Below are positions 6,822 to 11,707 of a stretch of 11,707 nt of DNA, one piece after another. Position 1 is the stretch's first letter, and every line of letters begins with the position of its first letter. Made by a program: the position numbers and the translations under genes. The notes beneath the pieces are model-generated. The model did no database searches. It saw nothing but the letters and a program-made list of their open reading frames with translations, and was not told the DNA's origin. Source of the DNA: an uncultured Enterocloster sp. GTDB taxonomy: Bacteria; Bacillota; Clostridia; Lachnospirales; Lachnospiraceae. The DNA lies in assembly GCA_944382045.1 (NCBI GenBank), contig CALWMT010000049.1, positions 1 to 11,707 of the forward strand, written 5' to 3'.

Positions 6822-7721
6822 ATGAGTCAGCATATTACAGTAGCAGACTATAATCCATTGTGGATAAAGAAATACGAGGAAGAAGCGGTGCTGATTAAAG
6901 AGATTCTTGCTGATAACTGCATTGCAATCTATCACATAGGCAGCACATCTGTACCGGGATTGGCAGCAAAACCCATTATTGATATTATGGCAGCAGTAAG
7001 AAGTCTTGAAAAGGTTGACTGTGCTGCTGAAGCCTTTTCTAAAATCGGCTATGAATATCTCGGAGAATTTGGAATGGAGGGAAGACGCTATCTGCGCAAG
7101 GGAGGGGATGAAAGAACCCATCAAATTCATATCTTCCAGATGAATGATTGGAGCAATATTGGGAGACATCTTGCCTTTCGTGATTATATGCGCACACACG
7201 AAAAAGAAAGAGCACAGTACGCAAAACTCAAAATAGAGCTCGCACAGAAATTCCCTTATGACATTGATGGATATTGCGACGGAAAAGAAAGCTTTGTGCG
7301 TGAAATTGAGAAGCTCGCCCTTTCTCAATTTGATGGAGCATGGGAAAAAATGTATATTGCCGCGCGAAAGGTGCAGAAAGAACGAACACTTTCTTCGTTG
7401 GTTGAAGCAGGAAGCGTTTCTGCTGCGCTTCTTACTGAAAAAGGGAATATTTATGTCGGTGTTTGTATTGATACTGCTTGTTCTTTGGGAATGTGCGCGG
7501 AAAGAAATGCGATGGCTAATATGATTACAAATGGCGAGAATGGTATTTGTCGATTGATAGCGGTTGATCGGAACGGAAAAGTAGTCCCGCCTTGCGGTGC
7601 CTGCAGAGAATTTATGACACAGCTTATGCCGGAGAACTACCGTTCCATTGAAATTATGCTGGATTATGAAAAGGAAAAGGTTGTTACTCTGGGAGAGCTT
7701 ACTCCCGAATGGTGGATATAG
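6822..7721 (+). CDS. GrpB-domain / cytidine (blasticidin-type) deaminase fusion protein
   Basis: A 299-residue cytoplasmic protein with two domains. Residues about 1-168 are a GrpB (UPF0157) domain of the nucleotidyltransferase fold. The hallmark is HIGSTSVPGLAAKPIIDI (38-55), with G40-S41 and an acidic residue D54, followed by HQIHIF (100-105) and a basic helix HLAFRDYMRTH. Residues about 170-299 are a zinc deaminase domain: GSVSAALLTEKG (197-208), first zinc ligand C225 with catalytic E227 in CAERNA, and C258/C261 in PPCGAC. The wording around VCIDTACSLGMCAERNA is closer to blasticidin-S-deaminase-like members than to housekeeping cytidine deaminase. GrpB proteins have no settled reaction. 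The fusion suggests action on a nucleotide or nucleoside-type compound, in which case resistance or salvage are possible roles; this is inference. The ATG has GGGAGG 9 nt upstream. It is divergent from lysR and convergent with the M20 gene, with no clear terminator in the 51-bp gap. Confidence 0.9.
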   Translation: MSQHITVADYNPLWIKKYEEEAVLIKEILADNCIAIYHIGSTSVPGLAAKPIIDIMAAVRSLEKVDCAAEAFSKIGYEYLGEFGMEGRRYLRKGGDERTHQIHIFQMNDWSNIGRHLAFRDYMRTHEKERAQYAKLKIELAQKFPYDIDGYCDGKESFVREIEKLALSQFDGAWEKMYIAARKVQKERTLSSLVEAGSVSAALLTEKGNIYVGVCIDTACSLGMCAERNAMANMITNGENGICRLIAVDRNGKVVPPCGACREFMTQLMPENYRSIEIMLDYEKEKVVTLGELTPEWWI

Positions 7722-7772
7722 ATAAACGTTCAAATCGCAGCTGTTAAGATGAAAAACAAACAAAATCAACCT

Positions 7773-9005
7773 TTATTTCGCAGATGAAAAATCTTTTACA
7801 ACATCCAAGAACACATTTGCTCCGGCCAACAGATCTTTGTCCGGGGTAAATTCCGCCGGATTATGGCTGATCCCTTTCACGCTTGGCACAAAAATCATAG
7901 CCGTCGGGCACATTCTTGCGATCATCTGAGCGTCCTGCCCCGCGCCGGATGTCATCCTGCGGCAGCTGAAGCCTCTTTCTTTCGCTGCCTTTTCGATACA
8001 TGTCACAATGCCTTCGTCAAACAATACCGGTTCAAAGCGCACCAGCCGCTCTGTATGGATCCTTACCTTGTCCGTCTTTTCCAGCTCTTTTAAGTAATCT
8101 GCCAATGCCTGTTCTTCTTCCTTAAGCTTTGTTTCGTCAGGATTTCTCACATCTGCTGTAAATACGGCTTTTGACGGGATAACGTTTACCGCGTTCGGTT
8201 CAAATTCAATGCATCCTACGGTTGCCACGGTTTTTCCATTGGACTGAAGGCAGCGTTCTCTCAGAAAAACATTTACTTTTGCCGCTGCAAGGCCGGCATC
8301 GATCCTTAAAGCTGTCGGCGTTGTTCCCGCATGGTTCGCTGCGCCTTCTATGGTGATCCTCTGCCATGAGATTCCCTGAAGATTTTCTACTGCTCCGATC
8401 TGTACGCCTTCCACATCCATGATCGGTCCCTGCTCAATATGGAGTTCGATAAAAGCGTATGGCTTGATAAATCCAGGTTCCACAGTTCCTTCGTATCCGA
8501 TCCTCTTCAGCTCTTCACCCAGGATCGTGCCGTCCGTCCCCACGGCCGCCAGCGCTTCTTCTGCAGAAAGCCCTCCTGCATATACGAGAGATCCCATCAT
8601 ATCAGGAGCGTAACGGACGCCCTCTTCATTGGTAAAAGCTCCTGTTACGATCGGTCTTTCCGGCACATATCCCTGTTCCTTCAGCGTCTTGATCACTTCG
8701 ATCCCGGCAATCACTCCGTAGCAGCCGTCATATTTTCCAGCATCGATCACAGAGTCGATATGAGATCCTACCATCAGCGGCGCCTTATCCCTGTTTTCAG
8801 GCGTTTCCCATATTCCAAATATATTTCCGATCCGGTCCACAACCACTTCCAGTCCGGCATCTTTCATCCAGCTGACGATCATATCTCGTCCATCTTTGTC
8901 TCCGTCAGAGGCAGCCAGCCTTACTCTTCTGCCGTCCGCATCTTTTCCAGTTTCCCCCAGGGCATTGATCCTTTCCAGCAGACGCTCTTCATTAATTGAC
9001 AGCAT
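7773..9005 (-). CDS. M20-family Zn-dependent amidohydrolase (hydantoinase/carbamoylase family)
   Basis: A 410-residue enzyme of the family that includes N-carbamoyl-L-amino acid hydrolase, allantoate amidohydrolase and beta-ureidopropionase, which split N-carbamoyl or ureide groups to amine plus ammonia and CO2. Expected two-metal ligands are visible: H82 (GSHIDSV), D93 (KYDGCYG), E127/E128 (FTNEEG), H189 (ELHIEQG) and H381 (ISHNPAE). The dimerisation-domain motif NHAGTTP is at 224-230. The motif usually written SGAGHDA reads SGAGQDA (353-359), with Gln at 357, so activity may differ from the classical enzymes. The ATG at 9003-9005 follows AGGAGGAGG closely; the frame extends upstream to 9194, but that stretch is intergenic and antisense to the AraC remnant. 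It stands alone, without hydantoinase or allantoinase genes in the window, so the exact substrate is undecided. Confidence 0.9.
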   Translation of the reverse strand: MLSINEERLLERINALGETGKDADGRRVRLAASDGDKDGRDMIVSWMKDAGLEVVVDRIGNIFGIWETPENRDKAPLMVGSHIDSVIDAGKYDGCYGVIAGIEVIKTLKEQGYVPERPIVTGAFTNEEGVRYAPDMMGSLVYAGGLSAEEALAAVGTDGTILGEELKRIGYEGTVEPGFIKPYAFIELHIEQGPIMDVEGVQIGAVENLQGISWQRITIEGAANHAGTTPTALRIDAGLAAAKVNVFLRERCLQSNGKTVATVGCIEFEPNAVNVIPSKAVFTADVRNPDETKLKEEEQALADYLKELEKTDKVRIHTERLVRFEPVLFDEGIVTCIEKAAKERGFSCRRMTSGAGQDAQMIARMCPTAMIFVPSVKGISHNPAEFTPDKDLLAGANVFLDVVKDFSSAK

Positions 9006-9061
9006 GATATGCCTCCTCCTTTTGTGTGAAAAATTTTTATATTCTCTTTTTGTGTAAGACA

Positions 9062-9067
9062 AGTATA
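9062..9067 (-). promoter_or_regulatory. Extended -10 promoter of the M20 gene
   Basis: On the minus strand TGATATACT gives -10 TATACT (5 of 6) with an upstream TGn. It lies 56 nt before the start codon. No good -35 lies 17 bp upstream (AGAATC), so this may be an activated promoter. The palindrome at 9116-9131 lies about 50 nt further upstream. Confidence 0.4.
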
Positions 9068-9115
9068 TCAAATATGCCTTCCCCGATTCTATCAATATCC
9101 AACCTATTTTTATCA

Positions 9116-9131
9116 AAATTTGTACAAATTT
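9116..9131. promoter_or_regulatory. 16-bp perfect palindrome in the M20 / AraC-remnant gap (candidate operator)
   Basis: AAATTTGT followed by ACAAATTT is a perfect 8+8 inverted repeat with no spacer. It sits between the M20 promoter and the broken AraC gene. TTGTACAA-type cores are used by several GntR-like repressors. No matching regulator is in the window except LysR and the AraC remnant. Confidence 0.35.
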
Positions 9132-9173
9132 AAGATGACCAAGAAAAAGCATGCGGGAAAATGTGCATTTTAA

Positions 9174-9561
9174 GATTCTTTTGATCAACAGCAAGCTCTT
9201 GATGGCCTTTTGAATTGGACAAAGGCCTCTTCCAGTTATTTTTCGATCATAAATTTTCTTTCGCAGATGTTTGAGTCAGTTATAAGGGATTTCAAAAAGG
9301 ATAAGCATCCGGTAGACTATGATGAAATAGAAATGTTTCATACGGTTTTAAACTATGTATACAGTCATTACGCAGAGCCGCTGACTGTGCAGCAGCTCGC
9401 TGTCCAGATCATGACAAACAAAAACCAGCTCACCGATCTGTTTAAAAAATCCACCAATATGGCTCCGATCAAATTTCTGAATGAATATCGTCTCTATATT
9501 GCCCAAAATCTGATCATACTTTATACAGCAGTTCCGGGATAACTACGGCCTCCCGCCTTAA
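9174..9561 (+). pseudogene. AraC-family regulator remnant
   Basis: The open frame carries an AraC-type first helix-turn-helix: LNYVYSHYAEPLTVQQLA, then NKNQLTDLFKKS, then FLNEYRLYIAQNL, ending with a stop at 9540-9542. The second helix-turn-helix is missing in that frame. In the next frame bases 9514-9558 read SYFIQQFRDNYGLPP, a clear match to the last AraC helix region (family form SYFsrqFKKyYGxTP), and then stop. About 18 residues that normally lie between these two pieces are absent, so an internal deletion that also shifted the frame is the simplest explanation. Upstream, the frame is blocked by TAA at 9171-9173, and no sensor (cupin) domain is present. No usable ribosome binding site or ATG starts the frame. 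It is divergent from the M20 gene and was probably its regulator. Confidence 0.8.
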
Positions 9562-9568
9562 TCCCCCA

Positions 9569-9619
9569 GAGGCGCAAAAAACGCTGGCACCATGCGGTTT
9601 CCAGCGTTTTTTGCGTCTC
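9569..9619. terminator. Bidirectional terminator between the AraC remnant and tsf
   Basis: Two 19-nt arms (9569-9587 and 9601-9619) pair with one mismatch (a G-U pair on one strand) around a 13-nt loop. The arms carry A6 on the left and T6 on the right of an ACGCTGG/CCAGCGT core, so each strand has a GC-rich stem followed by six T residues. On the minus strand it ends the rpsB-tsf operon, 14 nt past the tsf stop. Confidence 0.92.
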
Positions 9620-9633
9620 TATGAAATTCGGGA

Positions 9634-10569
9634 TTACTGTCCCATCTGCTTTGCTACTTCCTCAGCGAAATTCTCCTCTTTCTTGGCAATGCCCTCGCCG
9701 GTCTCGAAGCGGACAAACTTCTTAACCTTGATGTTGGCGCCGTTGGCCTTGGCCACGGAGGCAACATACTGGGAAACGCTCTGCTTGCCGTCCTCAGCCT
9801 TCACATATACCTGATCCAGCAGGCAGATCTCCTTGAGCTCCTTGTTGATGCGGCCCTTAACCATGCCCTCGATGATCTTGTCGTTGGCGTCGGGCTTCTC
9901 ATTCTTAGCAGCTACGGTAAGGATCTCCGTCTCCTTGGCAATGTAATCCGCGCTCACCTCATCCCGGCTGGTGAAGGTGGGCTTTAAGGCTGCTGCCTGC
10001 ATCGCCACGTTCTTAGCCATCTCCTTGATATCATCGTTGACCACATCGGTCTCAACGTCAACGAGAACGCCGATCTTGCCGCCTGCATGGATGTAGGAGG
10101 CCACGAAGCCGTTGGGCTCCTCCACCTGCTCGAAACGGCGGATATTCATATTCTCACCGATAATGGAGATCTGGGAAGCCAGAGCATCCTTCACGGTCAT
10201 GGTCTCATCCTTTGCCCACTTCTCAGCCATGAATCCGTCCAGATCCTTGGCAGTGGTGGTCAGCGCCTGAGCGGCAACATCAGCCACGTAGGAGCGGAAC
10301 TTCTCGTTCTTTGCCACGAAGTCAGTCTCAGCGTTTACCTCAACCACAACAGCCTTCTTCTCGTCCTCTGTCATAGCGGTGGCCACAATGCCCTCTGCTG
10401 CGATACGGCCAGCCTTCTTAGCTGCGCCCGCCAGTCCCTTCTCTCTCAGGAACTCAACGGCCTTGTCCATATCTCCCTCGGTAGCTGCTAACGCCTTCTT
10501 GCAGTCCATCATGCCGGCGCCAGTCATCTCTCTTAACTCTTTTACCATTGCTGCAGTTACTGCTGCCAT
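9634..10569 (-). CDS. tsf: Translation elongation factor Ts
   Basis: A 311-residue EF-Ts, the cytoplasmic exchange factor that removes GDP from EF-Tu. The N-terminal UBA-like domain begins MAAVTAAMVKELREMTGAGM with MDCKKAL (21-27). The EF-Tu contact motif TDFVAKNE is at 82-89, and the two dimerisation-type subdomains follow to the C-terminus. The length is normal for a bacterial EF-Ts of this type. The ATG at 10567-10569 has GGAGGG (10577-10582) 7 nt upstream; a frame extension of five codons contains the ribosome binding site and was dropped. It follows rpsB by 103 bp on the same strand, the near-universal rpsB-tsf order, and ends at a strong bidirectional terminator. Confidence 0.98.
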   Translation of the reverse strand: MAAVTAAMVKELREMTGAGMMDCKKALAATEGDMDKAVEFLREKGLAGAAKKAGRIAAEGIVATAMTEDEKKAVVVEVNAETDFVAKNEKFRSYVADVAAQALTTTAKDLDGFMAEKWAKDETMTVKDALASQISIIGENMNIRRFEQVEEPNGFVASYIHAGGKIGVLVDVETDVVNDDIKEMAKNVAMQAAALKPTFTSRDEVSADYIAKETEILTVAAKNEKPDANDKIIEGMVKGRINKELKEICLLDQVYVKAEDGKQSVSQYVASVAKANGANIKVKKFVRFETGEGIAKKEENFAEEVAKQMGQ

Positions 10570-10604
10570 GTCATATCCCTCCAAAAAATGTTGTTTATAT
10601 CCGC

Positions 10605-10656
10605 GGCAGGCAGGCCGGACCGCCCGGCCCTACAGCCGAATCCATCCGCGCCTGCC
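10605..10656. repeat. GC-rich nested palindrome in the rpsB-tsf spacer
   Basis: An outer pair GGCAGGC (10605-10611) / GCCTGCC (10650-10656) encloses an inner hairpin GGCCGG (10613-10618), loop ACCGC, CCGGCC (10624-10629). The element fills half of the 103-bp rpsB-tsf gap and is far richer in GC than other gaps here. No T-tract follows on the minus strand, so it is not a normal terminator. It may be an interspersed palindromic repeat or an mRNA-stabilising/processing hairpin that sets the S2:EF-Ts ratio. Confidence 0.55.
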
Positions 10657-10672
10657 AGCCATGATTCCTTTT

Positions 10673-11431
10673 TTACGCCTCTGCGCTCTCGCTCTCAAAC
10701 ATCTCGGTATCAACCGGAACCTCGATCTCCATAGCGCCCTCTAATACCTCGCCCTGCTTTGCCTCGATCACAGCGTCAGCCATCTTGGAGACAATCAGCT
10801 TCACGGCGCGGATCGCGTCGTCGTTGCCGGGGATCACATAATCCAGCTCATCGGGATCGCAGTTGGTATCTACAATGCCGATCAGAGTGATGCCAAGGGT
10901 GTGAGCCTCCTGAATGCAGATGTGCTCCTTCTTGGGATCTACAACGAAAATCGCATCGGGCAGTCTCTTCATCTCCTTGATGCCGCCCAGGTTCTTCTCT
11001 AACTTCTCCCACTCCTTCTTTAACTTGATAACCTCCTTCTTGGGAAGTACATCAAAGGTGCCGTCCTGAGACATGGTCTCGATCTCCTTCAGTCTCGCAA
11101 CACGGCTCTGAATGGTCTTGAAGTTGGTGAGCATGCCGCCCAGCCATCTCTCATTTACATAGAACATGCCGCAGCGCTCAGCCTCAGCCTTGATAGCCTC
11201 CTGCGCCTGCTTCTTGGTTCCTACGAACAGAATGGTGCCTCCCTCAGCGGCAATGTCAGATACGGCCTTGTAAGCCTCATCCACCTTGCCAACGGACTTC
11301 TGCAGGTCGATGATGTAGATGCCGTTTCTCTCGGTGTAGATGTAGGGAGCCATCTTGGGGTTCCATCTTCTTGTCTGGTGGCCGAAGTGCACACCTGCTT
11401 CCAGTAACTGCTTCATTGAAATTACGCTCAT
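10673..11431 (-). CDS. rpsB: 30S ribosomal protein S2
   Basis: A 252-residue ribosomal protein S2, a late-assembling component of the 30S subunit. Clear signatures are LLEAGVHFGHQTRRWNPKM near the N-terminus, LGGMLTNFKTI in the middle, and PDAIFVVDP with IGIVDTNCDPDELDYVIPGN in the C-terminal half; the tail is acidic, as is common. The ATG at 11429-11431 has GGAGGG (11438-11443) 6 nt upstream. The frame could be extended to 11491, but the S2 family begins near MSVISMKQLL and the ribosome binding site is at the inner start. It is the first gene of the rpsB-tsf operon. Confidence 0.98.
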   Translation of the reverse strand: MSVISMKQLLEAGVHFGHQTRRWNPKMAPYIYTERNGIYIIDLQKSVGKVDEAYKAVSDIAAEGGTILFVGTKKQAQEAIKAEAERCGMFYVNERWLGGMLTNFKTIQSRVARLKEIETMSQDGTFDVLPKKEVIKLKKEWEKLEKNLGGIKEMKRLPDAIFVVDPKKEHICIQEAHTLGITLIGIVDTNCDPDELDYVIPGNDDAIRAVKLIVSKMADAVIEAKQGEVLEGAMEIEVPVDTEMFESESAEA

Positions 11432-11608
11432 GTTTTTCCCTCCGTTTGTTTGGTTTTTCGCCGGAGCTGTCTTCTGGCTCTGCCGCGCCAAATAGGCACG
11501 TCCAAGCCCTTTCCGGCATCTTCCGCCTGCTTCTCACACTTCCCGCAGAACCCGCCAAAGGCTGGCACCATTCCGCAGAATCCACAGACGTGTTTTTTCA
11601 GCCTTTCT
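11432..11608 (-). other. rpsB 5' leader with a Cys-rich reading frame of doubtful status
   Basis: About 170 nt separate the rpsB promoter from its start codon. One minus-strand frame is open through all of it and on to the window edge. It reads HVCGFCG and then GGFCGKCEKQ, two CxxC pairs like a small zinc ribbon, and it ends in a TGA that overlaps the rpsB ATG (ATGA). However, no ATG or GTG with a ribosome binding site lies downstream of the proposed transcription start in a position that keeps both CxxC pairs. It may be an untranslated leader or a leftover of an older gene. Ribosomal-protein operons are often controlled by S2-type leader RNA structure, but I cannot show a known motif here. 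Confidence 0.3.
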
Positions 11609-11637
11609 ACTATAGCATAAAAAAAACAGGCTTGCAA
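11609..11637 (-). promoter_or_regulatory. rpsB-tsf promoter, interleaved with the upstream terminator
   Basis: On the minus strand a -35 TTGCAA (11632-11637; 4 of 6) is separated by 17 bp from -10 TATAGT (11609-11614; 5 of 6). The -35 lies in the 3' arm of the terminator hairpin and the T-tract forms the spacer. Confidence 0.6.
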
Positions 11638-11656
11638 GCACTTTTTGCAAGCCTGT
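11619..11656 (-). terminator. Rho-independent terminator upstream of rpsB
   Basis: ACAGGCTTGCAA pairs perfectly over 12 bp with TTGCAAGCCTGT around a 7-nt loop. On the minus strand it is followed directly by a run of T residues (A-tract 11619-11626 on the plus strand). It should end a minus-strand gene that lies beyond the right edge of the window. Confidence 0.9.
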
Positions 11657-11707
11657 AGGGCGAAAATCCGCGTCCGGATCTCTTCACCCGGCTGGCAGAC
11701 ATTATTT

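Noticed and set aside
6708..7769. Long open upstream extension of the lysR frame (would give a 649-residue protein)
   Set aside because: It is antisense to the well-supported GrpB-deaminase gene, has no domain resemblance, and LysR proteins begin at the TTG with its own ribosome binding site.
7722..7772. Search for a terminator between the convergent GrpB-deaminase and M20 genes
   Set aside because: The 51 bp are AT-rich and contain no GC-rich hairpin followed by a T-tract on either strand.
8439..8999. Plus-strand open frame of 186 codons
   Set aside because: Antisense shadow of the M20 amidohydrolase, low-complexity composition, no start signal.
9006..9194. N-terminal extension of the M20 frame
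   Set aside because: Intergenic, overlaps the promoter region and AraC remnant; the ATG at 9003-9005 has a strong ribosome binding site.
10087..10491. Plus-strand open frame of 134 codons rich in Leu and His
   Set aside because: Antisense shadow of tsf.
11657..11707. Possible end of an upstream minus-strand gene at the right edge
   Set aside because: A 28-codon ATG frame and the open Cys-rich frame pass through, but neither has a ribosome binding site or a recognisable family; too short to call.

Overview
The window looks like chromosomal DNA of a low-to-moderate GC Gram-positive anaerobe, most likely a gut Clostridia member of Lachnospiraceae type. The pointers are strong GGAGG-type ribosome binding sites before nearly every gene, sigma-A type promoters, U-tract hairpin terminators, a secreted protein made of choline-binding-like wall repeats, and an rpsB-tsf pair. 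The family assignment is inference; no 16S or other decisive marker is present. I see no rRNA, tRNA, CRISPR array or insertion sequence.

Layout. Positions 1-3233 (minus strand) hold a four-gene redox operon: an exported flavodoxin/cyclophilin-like lipoprotein, a two-domain carboxymuconolactone-decarboxylase-family protein, an aldo/keto reductase, and a flavoprotein cut by the window edge. It has a good promoter (TAGACA-17 bp-TATAAT) with a perfect 15-bp palindrome on the -10. Positions 3344-4865 (minus) hold a secreted wall-repeat protein with its own terminator. Positions 5040-5735 (minus) hold an OmpR-type response regulator with no histidine kinase beside it and a decayed N-terminus. Positions 5820-6707 (minus) hold a LysR regulator that starts at TTG. 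Divergent from it, 6822-7721 (plus) encodes a fusion of a GrpB-type nucleotidyltransferase-fold domain with a cytidine/blasticidin-deaminase-like domain. Convergent with that, 7773-9005 (minus) is an M20 amidohydrolase of the hydantoinase/carbamoylase family. Next to it (about 9174-9561, plus) lies the wreck of an AraC-type regulator. A long bidirectional hairpin at 9569-9619 then separates the accessory genes from the housekeeping rpsB-tsf operon (9634-11431, minus), whose promoter is interleaved with a terminator at 11619-11656.

How the genes work together. The first operon probably handles small-molecule or quinone/aldehyde redox chemistry or electrophile stress; no substrate can be named from sequence. 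LysR and GrpB-deaminase have back-to-back promoters in a 114-bp gap, so LysR is the natural candidate regulator of the fusion gene. The M20 enzyme probably releases ammonia and CO2 from N-carbamoyl compounds or ureides, and its former activator may have been the broken AraC gene. rpsB and tsf supply ribosomal protein S2 and elongation factor Ts.

Most worth a second look: the GrpB-deaminase fusion, the regulator that has lost its receiver acidic pair (with remnants of the old sequence readable in another frame), and the two-frame AraC remnant. None of these proves a new system; the fusion is the best candidate for an undescribed function.
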